A stretch of 64,000 bases of DNA. Source: JBKBUF01 sp046290815 (GTDB taxonomy: Bacteria > Bacteroidota > Bacteroidia > Cytophagales > Cytophagaceae). Positions 36,814-46,241 of the stretch are shown piece after piece (position 1 is the stretch's first letter; every line of letters begins with the position of its first letter). The stretch is from assembly GCA_046290815.1 (NCBI GenBank), contig JBKBUF010000005.1:1-64000 (forward strand), written 5' to 3'. Position numbers and translations under genes: made by a program. The notes under the pieces were generated by a model, which was not told where the DNA came from, did no database searches, and saw only the letters and a program-made list of their open reading frames with translations.

Positions 36814-37539
36814 TTACTCAGATACCACGTTTAAAGACCTATCGGTAGGATAAAAATCCAATGCATAAGTAAGTGGTACATTTTCCTCGCGGAACTGATT
36901 GATATATTCCACTAGCTTGTCTTCCCTTACACAATGCAGACAAGATCTGAATACTTCGCATAATAAAAGCTTATTGCTGTTCTTTTTTACCCTGATATAA
37001 TTTGCATCATTTACTATCAGCTTCATTCTTTGATCAAGCTGCTTATCTAATTTACCAGGCAAAAACGCACCAGCCATCAATGGCGGTGCTCCTTTTATTC
37101 CTGATGAAAGGGAAAAAGCCATTCTAATGTCGGAAAATTGTTTCAGGACTTTATCCTTTTCAATTTGCTCCAATGAAAGCAATTCTCCTGCCAGGCTAAA
37201 CTTCCTCTCTGTAAAAAAAGCATCTATCTCTATGGGTGATGAAACAGGGTAATTTTCTACTATGTTTTTTATTACTAAAAAATTGTAGCTGTTAATGTAA
37301 AATGCTTTTCTTTGATTAAGATCAAAATTGCTGACATCTGCCTTTGCCAATTCTTCCGATAATAAAGCCATCTGTGCCGGGTGAGATTTAATCTTTTTGT
37401 AATCCACCATCCCATTCCTGATAAATTTCTTAAAAAATTTATCGAATGTGCTGAAAACCTTTTCAGAACGATTACTGCCGGCAATAGCCTGGACAAGTAT
37501 TAAAACTGAAAATGTAGTAAATAAAAATTTTCTCAACAT
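36814..37539 (-). CDS. Exported DUF547 protein
   Basis: The 241-aa protein has a signal peptide (LFTTFSVLILVQAIAG) and the DUF547 core: RKAFYINSYNFLVIKNIVENYP, an FFTERKFSLAGELLSLEQIE stretch, the GIKGAPPLMAGAF motif and a conserved FRSCLHC segment. Many bacteroidetes have one or more such proteins; the function is unknown and a papain-like fold has been suggested. It is convergent with the AsmA gene, whose stop is three bases away. Confidence 0.85.
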   Translation of the reverse strand: MLRKFLFTTFSVLILVQAIAGSNRSEKVFSTFDKFFKKFIRNGMVDYKKIKSHPAQMALLSEELAKADVSNFDLNQRKAFYINSYNFLVIKNIVENYPVSSPIEIDAFFTERKFSLAGELLSLEQIEKDKVLKQFSDIRMAFSLSSGIKGAPPLMAGAFLPGKLDKQLDQRMKLIVNDANYIRVKKNSNKLLLCEVFRSCLHCVREDKLVEYINQFREENVPLTYALDFYPTDRSLNVVSE

Positions 37540-37689
37540 ATTAGCAGATTAACCTTCCTATGTTTCCCGCAACTCTATGATTTTTTAAAGCCGGGAAGAT
37601 AAACATAAGGAAAAAAAATGTTAAAAACAATAGTCAGGGATGGTTAATCCTTTTATATAACAATAATCAATTCAAGGATTTTCAATGGT

Positions 37690-38934
37690 TTATATGAAGT
37701 AGTTAAATAAATTCGGATCATTATTCAGGTAGCTGTAATTAATCCTTTTTTTGTTCATCCTTTCAATAAGTCCGGTATAATCTTCTTTATGTTTCAGTTC
37801 AATACCAACAAAAGCAGGGCCCTCCTCTTTAATATTCTTTTTGGTATACTCAAAGTGAGTTATGTCATCTTCAGGTCCTAATACATCATCGAGAAACTGC
37901 CTTAAAGCACCTGCTCTTTGAGGAAAGCTGATAATAAAATAATGCTTTAACCCTTCATAAATCAAGGAGCGCTCTTTAATTTCAGCCATTCTTCCAATAT
38001 CATTGTTGCTTCCGCTGACAACACAAACTACTGTCTTACCTCTGATTTCATCTTTTATGAAATCCAGAGCAGAGATACTTAATGCGCCTGCAGGTTCAAC
38101 TACAATAGCTTCTTCGTTATAAAGCTTAATAATGGTTGAACAAACTTTTCCCTCCGGAACCAGGATAATATCATCAAGAAGTGTTGAACAAATATCATAA
38201 TTTAATTGTCCGACCTTTTTAATTGCAGCACCGTCCACAAACTTATCTATCTTTTCCAGAGCTACCACCTTTTTCTGCTTAAATGCTTCTGCCATTGCTG
38301 GTGCACCCTGAGGTTCAACACCAATAATTTTTGTTGCAGGACTTTTCTCTTTGAAATACGATGCAATACCGGCAGCAAGTCCTCCACCTCCAATTGGAAT
38401 CAGCAAATAATCAATTTTGCTTTGATAATCATCAAGAATTTCACATGCAATGGTTCCCTGTCCTTCTATCACTTTTGCATCATCAAAGGGGTGTATAAAA
38501 ACCATGTTGTTGTTTTTGCAGTAAGCGATAGCTTCGTTATATGCATCATCAAAAGTATCTCCCGTGAGAATAACATCCACCTGCGATTTCCCAAAGAAGC
38601 GCACCTGATTTATCTTCTGTTTCGGGGTTGTAGTAGGCATAAAGATTTTACCCTTAATATTCAAAAGACGACATGAATACGCCACCCCTTGTGCATGGTT
38701 ACCGGCGCTCGCACATACTACCCCTGAGGTTAAATCCTTGGGGTCTGAACTGAAAATCTTATTATAGGCCCCCCGCAGCTTGTATGATCTTACCATCTGG
38801 AGATCTTCTCGCTTTAATATTACATTACACCCATACTCTTCAGAAAGATGCTGGTTTTGCTGAAGTGGAGTATGACTTACAATCCCTTTTAATCTGGCGG
38901 CAGCAGCTTCGATATCCTTTATTGGTAATTGCAT
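37690..38934 (-). CDS. ilvA: Threonine dehydratase (threonine ammonia-lyase)
   Basis: The enzyme converts threonine to 2-oxobutyrate, the first step to isoleucine. The 414-aa protein carries the PLP lysine Lys52 in VRSYKLRGAYN, the SAGNHAQGVAY phosphate/substrate loop, the GGGGLAAG PLP-phosphate loop and the SGSNND serine loop. The C-terminal part (about 325-414) is a single ACT-like regulatory module, as in the shorter IlvA forms. No other branched-chain genes are adjacent, so it is transcribed alone. Confidence 0.94.
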   Translation of the reverse strand: MQLPIKDIEAAAARLKGIVSHTPLQQNQHLSEEYGCNVILKREDLQMVRSYKLRGAYNKIFSSDPKDLTSGVVCASAGNHAQGVAYSCRLLNIKGKIFMPTTTPKQKINQVRFFGKSQVDVILTGDTFDDAYNEAIAYCKNNNMVFIHPFDDAKVIEGQGTIACEILDDYQSKIDYLLIPIGGGGLAAGIASYFKEKSPATKIIGVEPQGAPAMAEAFKQKKVVALEKIDKFVDGAAIKKVGQLNYDICSTLLDDIILVPEGKVCSTIIKLYNEEAIVVEPAGALSISALDFIKDEIRGKTVVCVVSGSNNDIGRMAEIKERSLIYEGLKHYFIISFPQRAGALRQFLDDVLGPEDDITHFEYTKKNIKEEGPAFVGIELKHKEDYTGLIERMNKKRINYSYLNNDPNLFNYFI

Positions 38935-39125
38935 CAGTTTTATTTTATTAACCTCCTGTAATTTATAAAACCTTCTTAAAATTATAAAAAATAAAATCTT
39001 TTAACCTCGGATGCTGATTAATAGGCTGCTATATTAAGCAGGTAGGTTTTAAAAAATAATTATAGTATATTTAAAATCAGTTGATGAACTTTAAGACCAT
39101 CCTGATACTTATTAATTAAAAACAA

Positions 39126-39314
39126 ATGAACGGGCTTCAAAAACTTAGTGTAACGGGAATAATTTTCAGCATTATAGTCCACATTATATTGCTCTTAATT
39201 AATAAACACATTGACGACATGTGGTTATTGTATCCTACATGGACAGCAGTTTTCCTTGTAGGATTAATATTCAGGATTACCGGTAAAGATCAGATAGAGG
39301 AGCACCATCATTAA
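39126..39314 (+). CDS. Small two-helix membrane protein (62 aa)
   Basis: The protein has two hydrophobic helices, about residues 8-27 (VTGIIFSIIVHIILLLI) and 33-52 (WLLYPTWTAVFLVGLIF), joined by a short acidic loop, and ends in a His/Glu tail (EEHHH). The family is unrecognised, but the composition argues for a real membrane peptide. Its stop overlaps the stop of the opposite gene by four bases. Confidence 0.6.
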   Translation: MNGLQKLSVTGIIFSIIVHIILLLINKHIDDMWLLYPTWTAVFLVGLIFRITGKDQIEEHHH

Positions 39315-39691
39315 CATCTTGGTGCATCATCTCTTCCGGAAACTTCTTCAACCTCCTTTATAAAAGCCTGGATACTCTCATCGGCATAAATACCAAAAGC
39401 GTCAACAATTACCCCTCTTTTTCCATCGCTAGTATCCAATACATATACCACCGCCATATCATCCGGATCAGAAATTCCTTCAAATCTGAATATATCTCCT
39501 AAGCGCACATCTTTTGCACTATAGCTCTTTCCTGTATTAGGATCTGTGATTTTACCATTGTCAAATTCAAAATCAATGGCATTATATTTTTCTTTAAGCT
39601 TATTTAGACGAACTACCATGGGTGTCCTGTAGTGAGGCATTTCTACGTCTTTATAATCCGGCTTTACACCATCTTTAATTTCTTTTTCCAT
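39311..39691 (-). CDS. Conserved small protein of the bacteroidete 'phosphoribosylpyrophosphate synthetase-like' misannotated group
   Basis: I start at ATG 39691 (MEKEIKDGVKPDYKDVEMPH). An in-frame ATG nine codons upstream is possible. The C-terminal 75 residues (LGDIFRFEGISDPDDMAVVY, then DGKRGVIVDAFGIYAD) match the short bacteroidete proteins often labelled phosphoribosylpyrophosphate synthetase, although they have no synthetase motifs. Function is unknown; it is a single compact soluble domain. The N-terminal 50 residues are divergent. It lies 9 bases downstream of the SDR gene stop's neighbour on the same strand. Confidence 0.6.
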   Translation of the reverse strand: MEKEIKDGVKPDYKDVEMPHYRTPMVVRLNKLKEKYNAIDFEFDNGKITDPNTGKSYSAKDVRLGDIFRFEGISDPDDMAVVYVLDTSDGKRGVIVDAFGIYADESIQAFIKEVEEVSGRDDAPRC

Positions 39692-39729
39692 TTGACCCTC
39701 CTTTACTATACTCAACAAAGTTTGATTAA

Positions 39730-40554
39730 TTAAAGTTGGTTTAGATAACTAAACTGAAAAGGATCAGGAAATTTGAACTTAAAATTTAATTCTTTAATAA
39801 GCTTAGATGCTGAAATGGTTTTCCAAGGTGAAGCATTTTCTATAAACTCCGGTTGTTCAAGACCATATTTTTTTGCCAGGAATGTATAAAATTCACTCTT
39901 GGTTGGATGGGCGGGACTGACAACATTATAAATCCCACTTTTTTCAGGAGATGATATAAAATTGATTAGAACATCAATTGCATCATCACGGTGTAGTAAA
40001 TTAATTTTTTCATTTCCATTTGTAAGCCCTTTCTTTCCTGCAAAATATTTAACAAGCAACCGATCATAACCGGTGAGCCCTCCTAATCTAAGTATCGTAA
40101 CATTTTGATTTTCCAGTGAGCTGAAAATTTCTTCAGCCCTATACAAAAAAGGTGAAGCCGACGACTCAACGGAAGTGATATCGTCTTCATGCATTTCTCT
40201 GTTTAATTCAGGATAGATGGAAGTGGAACTTGTATAAATGACGTTTGAGATTGATGAAAATGATATGCAGTTTGCAAGATTGAGAACCTGTTGTATAAAA
40301 TATTCCCCGGAATTATTTCTGAGGGAAGGAGGAATAGAAACTATAAGTGTTGCAGCATCAAAAAAATCTGCTGAGCCATCAATATCCGGTTTAAATTTTA
40401 TAAGATATGGTTTAATATTCCATTCCTGTAAAATGGTAAGTTTTGTTTCTGAAGTAGAGCTTCCTTTTACAAGATATCCCTGATTAACCAATTTCTTTGC
40501 CAATGGCAGTCCAAGCCAACCACAACCTAAAATACTAATGGTATTTTTATTCAT
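39730..40554 (-). CDS. NAD(P)-dependent epimerase/SDR-like protein (YeeZ-like)
   Basis: The 274-aa protein has a Rossmann start with ILGCGWLGLPLAKKL (the G-x-G-x-x-G motif), the strand YTSSTSIYPE carrying the S/T-Y pair of extended SDRs, and a LLHRDDAIDVL C-terminal contact region. This combination is usual for the YeeZ-type NAD-dependent epimerase family. The YxxxK catalytic lysine is not obvious. Substrate unknown. It precedes the small protein on the same strand. Confidence 0.8.
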   Translation of the reverse strand: MNKNTISILGCGWLGLPLAKKLVNQGYLVKGSSTSETKLTILQEWNIKPYLIKFKPDIDGSADFFDAATLIVSIPPSLRNNSGEYFIQQVLNLANCISFSSISNVIYTSSTSIYPELNREMHEDDITSVESSASPFLYRAEEIFSSLENQNVTILRLGGLTGYDRLLVKYFAGKKGLTNGNEKINLLHRDDAIDVLINFISSPEKSGIYNVVSPAHPTKSEFYTFLAKKYGLEQPEFIENASPWKTISASKLIKELNFKFKFPDPFQFSYLNQL

Positions 40555-40564
40555 TTGCGAATAT

Positions 40565-40599
40565 AAAAAAAGGGCTACAAAATGCAGCCACTTTTTTTT
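40565..40599 (-). terminator. Terminator of the RCC1-repeat gene
   Basis: On the minus strand GTGGCTGCATTTTGTAGCCC forms a short GC-rich stem followed by TTTTTTT, 14 bases after the stop at 40613. Its A run on the other side makes it partly bidirectional, so it also serves the boundary with the SDR gene. Confidence 0.65.
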
Positions 40600-40612
40600 A
40601 CCATTTAACCAT

Positions 40613-43600
40613 TTATTCCTTCACCATTTTCTTCACCAGTTGCTTGCCTGAGGTTTTTACTATTACATAGTATACCCCTGCAGGAGCAGCATCCAGCGAA
40701 ATTTGTGTGTTTACATTGCCAGAATCAGTATTGAATGTTTTAGTGTACATTGATTGTCCGATACTATTTACAATGTCTACATAATATGCATCTTTCTCTT
40801 CCCCATCTATCAGCAAGTTGAAGACTCCGGAATTAGGATTCGGAATAATCTGAAACCCTAGATCATTAAACTCTACCGATGCTATAGGGCCTTCTTCTGA
40901 TTGTCCGTTCAGATCGTATTGCACATATCTATAATAAGACACTCCGCCTAATGGTTTCTCATCAATAAAACTGTATTCAGTTATCCTGTTGGTATTACCT
41001 GCTGCTTTTACCGTTCCGATATTTTCCCAGCTATTGCCATCTGAAGATCTTTGTATAACAAAGTAACTGCTTCCTTCTTCTGCAGAGGTTGTCCAGTTAA
41101 CATCCACTACATTCGCTCTTTTTGTAGCATCAAAATTAAGCAAGGTCACAGGAAGAACGCAAGCAGAAGATACACATACAAGAATTCTTCCGCAGGTATA
41201 TCCGGAACCTGTTTCAAATTTTATATTAAATACAGAACCTCTTGTACCTAGATTGTTATCTCTCATTCCAAGAGTTCCTCTCATTATACCTTCAGCCTCT
41301 GTAAAGGGATTATTCCAAATAGGTGCAGCTCCAGTGCTGGTTGTTGCTTTATTACAGTTGAAATGTCTAACCTGCACACCGCTTCCTGCCACGCCAATCC
41401 AATAGGTACCAGCGGGTAATGTATGATTTGTTGGAACCTCAATTATCTGGTTATCCGTAACAGCAACAGTTCCTGCTGTAGGGTAAGTTGCAGTATACCT
41501 TAAAGTTCCGGGAGCATCTTTATTTCCTGCAGGGGTACAAGTACCACAATAAGGACCGCCGGAGGCATTATTATTATAAATTTTAATACTAAAATTACTG
41601 TTACCTGCTGCTCCTGTAAGTAAACTAGCTGCAGTTATTCTAACTTCCTGGGTAACAGTTATCTGTAGGAATGTTCTTGGCGTTGCATTATTATCCCAGT
41701 CTGCCTGCCAGTTTCCTGAAGCACATGCTTCCCCGCTCGCACCTAATACAGTAGCCAATTGAGCTGTGGTAGTAGCCGGAAGTAGAGTACTCTGTTTGCT
41801 GGAAATATCTTCAGCAAACAATGCTCTTGAACATCCGGGAATTGTTGTATTTGTATTAGTAAAAGCTGTTGTAATAGTTGGATTGGTATTGCTTGGGTTT
41901 AACGCTGAACCTCCTGACTGGTTTGTATACCATTTAATCTGGCTGCCGACAGGAGCAGTTACGGAAAATTGAGCAAGGCTGGCAGTATTATCGGCACAGG
42001 CTGCAACAGTATATGGATTTGGAGTTTCGCTAATAACGATCGTATCTCTTAAAACAGGGCAAGGGCCGCAAAGGAAAGGTACTGTTGCCCTGGTATCACT
42101 CAGAGAAATTCTCCATTGTCCTAATTGATTGACAGCTTGGGTAGGAAAATTCCCTGGACCGGTAACAGTTGTCCAAGCGCCTGTTGCACCTAATGCTCTG
42201 TACTCCCAGGTATGTCTCCAGGTGCTATAATCCTGTGTTATTTGTGAATTAAGAGTTGTTGAAAAAACAGGACAAGATGAATAGTCAGCTCCAAGTCTTG
42301 GCTGTCCAGGACAAGGATCTGAAAAATTGCAGCCTGAAGGTAATGTAAATGGCACTGCAAAACATCTGTCAGTATAGTCACCTAGCCCTAATTCTCCCCT
42401 TCTGTTCCATCCCCAGACATACGCCTGGCCAGTAGAAGAAACAGCATAATACCATGCATCTCCATCTGAAATACTTTTAATCCCTGAAAGATCTGTTGTA
42501 CCTGCAGCATTTGATTTAACATATCGAGGTGTTCTGCTCCATTGAGTTGCTTTTCCATCACAGGTACCGCTATTGCATGCAGCGTTAGCATCTCCCAAAG
42601 TACCTGAAGATATCATATCTCCAAGGGCAGGACAAGTGATGGTCACACCGGAAGCCTGATCTGTAGCGCCTCCATTAAACAATCCTCTTGCACCAAATGT
42701 AACTACTTTTCCGTTTTCCATAACAACGGCCGAAGATGCTTGTCCTGCCGATACATAAATTGCTTTCCCATCCACACCATTTCCAAGAAAATCAGCTTCT
42801 ACAGTGGCATAAGCAGTTAATCCTGGTCGCACCACTCTTCTTGCATCGTTTTGGTAAACGTCTCCACCTCCTCTACCAAGCTGTCCCTGCCCCCAGTCAC
42901 CTCCGAAAGACCAAACATGACCAGTTGCTCCCTCTAGTGCAAGGCAGTGAGTATCACCACCTGAAATCATGGTAATTCCCGTTAGATATTGAGTAGGGGC
43001 AGGCGTGGCTGAGTAACCGCTGTTTAAGGGATCACCCTTCACAACCATCCCTGCAGTCATTTGGGGACTGGCACCAGGCCTTCCTAACTGATTTCCTGTA
43101 TTTAAGCCCCAGGACCAAACATATCCATCCCTATCTAACGCATAAGCACAAGCATCTCCTCCCTCTATCTGTACGATATTGGTAAGTAAGGTTCCATCAG
43201 ATTTTCTAACATATCTTGGTACCCATCTTTCAATAACAGAATTATCCCCTAGTTGTCCATTATCATTTTCTCCCCATGCTAAAACCCTTCCTGTCCCTTC
43301 CTCCAAAGCAAAAGAGCAGTTATTTCCTCCTGATACATAAAAAATATTATTTAGAAAAATACCGTTCGGGTCGTTTGCATTTACATTGGCAGCTTGTTCA
43401 CCCCTCAGGACTCTTTGTGGCACTGCACTATTAGTATTGGTATTTCTCCCTAACTGTCCTTTCGTATTATCACCCCATGCCCATACTTGTTTTGCGCAGC
43501 TAAGACCCAATATATGAGCTCCTGAACCGGCATCTATCTGCCTTATTGCTGGCAACGCTCCTATTGTAGACCCTCCAGCAACGTTGCTGATGTTGCCTTG

Positions 43601-43819
43601 GGTTACAGCTGCTGCTGTATTTCTATAGGTGACAGCGACGGGTGCTCCTGCAGCAGTAAGCCCTAACTGGCCCGACACATTAGATCCCCAAACAAATACA
43701 GTCTGGTTATCACAAACTGCCGCCGAGAAATTGTTACCGCCGGAAATCTGAAGATTCTGGCCATAAGCAATAAATCCCAGGAACATTATCAGATTAAATA
43801 ATAGTAATCTTTGTTTCAT
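40613..43819 (-). CDS. RCC1-repeat exported protein with T9SS type A sorting domain
   Basis: I place the start at ATG 43819 (MKQRLLLFNLIMFLGFIAYGQ); a longer frame from 43888 would put 23 residues before the signal. Residues about 25-480 carry repeated RCC1-type strands (VFVWGSNVSGQLG, VWAWGDNTKGQLGR, VLAWGENDNGQLGD, VWSWGLNTGNQLG, AYVWGWNRRGELGLG), which should close as a seven-bladed propeller. A Thr/Asn-rich middle with Ig-like and cysteine pairs, an FnIII-like module (VDVNWTTSAEEGSSYF) and the sorting domain (IIPNPNSGVFNLL to KKMVKE) follow. It is probably a surface protein secreted by T9SS; ligand unknown. Confidence 0.85.
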   Translation of the reverse strand: MKQRLLLFNLIMFLGFIAYGQNLQISGGNNFSAAVCDNQTVFVWGSNVSGQLGLTAAGAPVAVTYRNTAAAVTQGNISNVAGGSTIGALPAIRQIDAGSGAHILGLSCAKQVWAWGDNTKGQLGRNTNTNSAVPQRVLRGEQAANVNANDPNGIFLNNIFYVSGGNNCSFALEEGTGRVLAWGENDNGQLGDNSVIERWVPRYVRKSDGTLLTNIVQIEGGDACAYALDRDGYVWSWGLNTGNQLGRPGASPQMTAGMVVKGDPLNSGYSATPAPTQYLTGITMISGGDTHCLALEGATGHVWSFGGDWGQGQLGRGGGDVYQNDARRVVRPGLTAYATVEADFLGNGVDGKAIYVSAGQASSAVVMENGKVVTFGARGLFNGGATDQASGVTITCPALGDMISSGTLGDANAACNSGTCDGKATQWSRTPRYVKSNAAGTTDLSGIKSISDGDAWYYAVSSTGQAYVWGWNRRGELGLGDYTDRCFAVPFTLPSGCNFSDPCPGQPRLGADYSSCPVFSTTLNSQITQDYSTWRHTWEYRALGATGAWTTVTGPGNFPTQAVNQLGQWRISLSDTRATVPFLCGPCPVLRDTIVISETPNPYTVAACADNTASLAQFSVTAPVGSQIKWYTNQSGGSALNPSNTNPTITTAFTNTNTTIPGCSRALFAEDISSKQSTLLPATTTAQLATVLGASGEACASGNWQADWDNNATPRTFLQITVTQEVRITAASLLTGAAGNSNFSIKIYNNNASGGPYCGTCTPAGNKDAPGTLRYTATYPTAGTVAVTDNQIIEVPTNHTLPAGTYWIGVAGSGVQVRHFNCNKATTSTGAAPIWNNPFTEAEGIMRGTLGMRDNNLGTRGSVFNIKFETGSGYTCGRILVCVSSACVLPVTLLNFDATKRANVVDVNWTTSAEEGSSYFVIQRSSDGNSWENIGTVKAAGNTNRITEYSFIDEKPLGGVSYYRYVQYDLNGQSEEGPIASVEFNDLGFQIIPNPNSGVFNLLIDGEEKDAYYVDIVNSIGQSMYTKTFNTDSGNVNTQISLDAAPAGVYYVIVKTSGKQLVKKMVKE

Positions 43820-44120
43820 ATTGCTTGTATTTTTTACAAAAAATTGGATTTTATTTACTTGAAATTGACTCACTTTATAAACGACCAAATTGAAAAGGCA
43901 TTTTATTATTACTTTTTATTTGGTTTGTACAATTTATTTTTTGAGATAATAAAACCCTAAACGTAGAATATCGTTTAAGGCCTTTTTATAAAATTAATAA
44001 ATTTTACATGCACTTATATACTTTTAGGTTAGAAAAAGTAACTTTTTTTTGGAAGGCTATAATTATTTCTTGTTTAAATCCATAAAAAATAAGAAAAATG
44101 CAAAAAAAGTAAGATTATAA
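43820..44120. other. AT-rich intergenic region upstream of the RCC1 gene
   Basis: About 300 bases of very AT-rich DNA with no gene. It should contain the promoter of the RCC1-repeat gene, but no TTTG-N19-TAnnTTTG match was found. The only structure is the hairpin at 43946-43980. Confidence 0.5.
43946..43980 (-). terminator. Hairpin downstream of the 48-aa gene
   Basis: On the minus strand CCTTAAACG and CGTTTAGGG pair with one bulge around an 8-base loop and are followed by GTTTTATT. This would end transcription of the small membrane gene at 44121-44267. Confidence 0.5.
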
Positions 44121-44267
44121 TTATTTAACCTGCTTAAGCATCGCATGCAGCTTTTGTAACCGGGATCCTTCTTTCAGCTGAAATGATCCGAAATGACATA
44201 GCATATATATAAAAATTATAAGTAAAAAAGGCCACATCAACCTTTTTCGATTTGAATCGGCTTTCAT
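44121..44267 (-). CDS. Small single-pass membrane peptide (48 aa)
   Basis: ATG at 44267 encodes 48 residues: a basic N-terminus (MKADSNRKRLMW), a hydrophobic helix (PFLLIIFIYMLCHFG) and a basic amphipathic tail ending LHAMLKQVK. Positive-inside charges and the downstream hairpin support a real gene, but length and lack of homology leave doubt. It faces the DUF2652 gene divergently. Confidence 0.4.
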   Translation of the reverse strand: MKADSNRKRLMWPFLLIIFIYMLCHFGSFQLKEGSRLQKLHAMLKQVK

Positions 44268-44367
44268 ATCACACTTCAATTAGCTTTCAATCAGGGCTTC
44301 ATGTTATATATAGAACAATTGGGCATCTGCATGGGTTTCTTTGAAAATACTTTTTGAGCTGCTGTTT

Positions 44368-44985
44368 ATGTATATAAACCCCATTAGTCCCTTCGACAAC
44401 GCCCGGCCGGCATTGATTTTCATTCCAGACATAAGTGGTTTTACCAGATTCCTCAGGAACAACAAAATCTCACAAAGCCGGAAATATGTGCATGAATTAC
44501 TGGAAGTAATAGTAGACTCAAATGTGCTTAACATGAAGGTTGCAGAGATATTAGGAGATGCAGTACTTTTTTACACCCTCGGAACCCCTCCCTCAATTAC
44601 CAAAATTGAAACACAGGCAAAAAAAACTTTCCTTGATTTTCATCATTCATTAAAAAAACTTCAGCAGGAAAATCCAGAGTTGAACGGGTCCGAAGATCTT
44701 TCTCTTAAAATAATATGTCACTTCGGTTGCATAAGTACTACTGAGGTAAAGGGAATCATTAAGCTTTTAGGCACAGATATTATCCTGGCACATCGTTTAC
44801 TTAAAAATAATATAAAAGACAAAGAATACCTGCTAATGACAAAGCAATACATGGAAACGCAAAATGAGAAACTGGTCAATCAAAGTTTCAAATGGGGACA
44901 ATTGAAATCCGGTAAAAAGAAATATGACTACATCGGAAATGTCGATTACAATTTTATAACTCTTTCCAACTTAAAAAATCAATGA
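44368..44985 (+). CDS. DUF2652 protein, divergent class III nucleotidyl cyclase-like
   Basis: The 205-aa protein (ATG at 44368; a TTG at 44341 is possible) follows the class III cyclase fold: metal Asp21 in LIFIPDISGFTRF, a second metal Asp64 in EILGDAVLFY, an HFG strand and the G-T-D-I-I-L-A-H-R-L segment, where Arg143 takes the place of the catalytic Arg. The family's transition-state Asn is replaced by Ile139. Both metal ligands are kept, but catalysis is uncertain. The 3' end overlaps the convergent HD-PycTM gene by 15 bases. Confidence 0.75.
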   Translation: MYINPISPFDNARPALIFIPDISGFTRFLRNNKISQSRKYVHELLEVIVDSNVLNMKVAEILGDAVLFYTLGTPPSITKIETQAKKTFLDFHHSLKKLQQENPELNGSEDLSLKIICHFGCISTTEVKGIIKLLGTDIILAHRLLKNNIKDKEYLLMTKQYMETQNEKLVNQSFKWGQLKSGKKKYDYIGNVDYNFITLSNLKNQ

Positions 44986-46182
44986 ACTGAAATCCGGTTC
45001 TGACACCTTAAGATAAACAAGGATAGTAACAAACTCAAATACGGTAATAATAAGCCCGAACATAAAAAAAGTATAGCTATACCCGAGTAACTGGTACTTT
45101 TTATCAAGCACCTTTCCTAATGAATATAAATCCCTTATCATATTTCCGTATAGCAAACTTTCCTCCTGCATAATTTCGCTCATCTTCTTTTCAAAACTCT
45201 CTACCGTAAGCTGAGTATAATTTCCAAAGAAAAGTATACTTTTCTTATCGCTATCCATTGAAGATTTTCCTTCAGAAGGCTTACCTGTAATTTTGGGTTT
45301 TGCTGACAATATCGCAAAGACAACCGACCCAAGACTTGTTATAATGAGTGTAATTGCAGGAAAAATCAGTGCCGGATTCTCACTTAAACTTGAACCGAAG
45401 AAAGAAAACTTTGCCCCGACAATCGTAAGCATTATTGATATGATAATAGTATTGATACTAATCATCATATTGGCTTTATTATCTGCAATCGAACTTAAAT
45501 TGATGTGGTTCCGGTATACACTCCTGAACATAGTTTCCACACCTCTTTTAGGCATAGATTTTTCAGCCGGCCTATCCTTGCTTTTCTTTCTGATTCTCTT
45601 CTTCTGCCGTGATATGTTCTTGTTCTTTTCCTCAAGATATAATTGGTTAGCCTCCGGGGTATAATATTTTGAATTAAGCAGAAATTTCAACTGTGTCTCA
45701 TCCCATTCTAACTCAGAGCATGTGGTAATTTCAAGATTTTCCCATTCAAGTCTTAGCAAATCAGCTCTTTCGCAAAAATCTTCCTTACCAAGATTGCACA
45801 AATCTGCATCACATAAAATTTTTTCTAATTTATCCTGAGGTACTATATCCCTCCTGGTACTCATTATACACTGGACCACTTTTTGAATTTTATGATCCGG
45901 ATAGTTTATTGATAACAAATAATCCCTTGCAATACCTGCACTCATTTCCTCATGCTTTTGAACAGACTTTGCATATCCGCAATCGTGAAACCATGCGGCA
46001 AGTAAAAGAATCTCTTTTTCTTGAGGATCAATTTTAGCAAGCCCTGCGATTTCTTCAGCAGCTGTTACAACATCAGATGCATGAGCGTAATTATGGTAGG
46101 TAAACTTTGAATCAAGATTATCATTCAAATAATTGAAGACAAAAATCTCTGCTTCTTTAATGATAGTATTTTCCTTATCCAT
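44971..46182 (-). CDS. HD domain fused to a Pycsar-type membrane effector (PycTM)
   Basis: The 403-aa protein has an N-terminal HD phosphohydrolase domain (YHNYAHA near 29-35, the His66-Asp67 pair in WFHDCGY, Asp125 or Asp127 in CDADL). A basic linker (about 190-220) follows, then a conserved helical segment (RNHINLSSIADNKANMMISIN) and transmembrane helices near 240-262, 270-296 and 375-397. That C-terminal part matches the Pycsar system effector family (PycTM). In Pycsar defence a cyclic pyrimidine nucleotide activates PycTM to damage the membrane; HD versions are also widespread as stand-alone proteins in Bacteroidetes. The WD40/TPR gene is 59 bases upstream. Confidence 0.82.
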   Translation of the reverse strand: MDKENTIIKEAEIFVFNYLNDNLDSKFTYHNYAHASDVVTAAEEIAGLAKIDPQEKEILLLAAWFHDCGYAKSVQKHEEMSAGIARDYLLSINYPDHKIQKVVQCIMSTRRDIVPQDKLEKILCDADLCNLGKEDFCERADLLRLEWENLEITTCSELEWDETQLKFLLNSKYYTPEANQLYLEEKNKNISRQKKRIRKKSKDRPAEKSMPKRGVETMFRSVYRNHINLSSIADNKANMMISINTIIISIMLTIVGAKFSFFGSSLSENPALIFPAITLIITSLGSVVFAILSAKPKITGKPSEGKSSMDSDKKSILFFGNYTQLTVESFEKKMSEIMQEESLLYGNMIRDLYSLGKVLDKKYQLLGYSYTFFMFGLIITVFEFVTILVYLKVSEPDFSSLIF

Positions 46183-46241
46183 AAAAATGTCTGCACATTC
46201 CTGCTCCTGTAATAGTTAACTATTCTTATGCATGTTATGTT

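Noticed and set aside
38206..38676. 156-codon plus-strand frame inside ilvA
   Set aside because: Antisense to conserved PLP-binding segments of threonine dehydratase; Cys/Phe-rich shadow composition.
45293..45664. 123-codon plus-strand frame with hydrophobic stretches
   Set aside because: Antisense shadow of the transmembrane part of the HD-PycTM gene.
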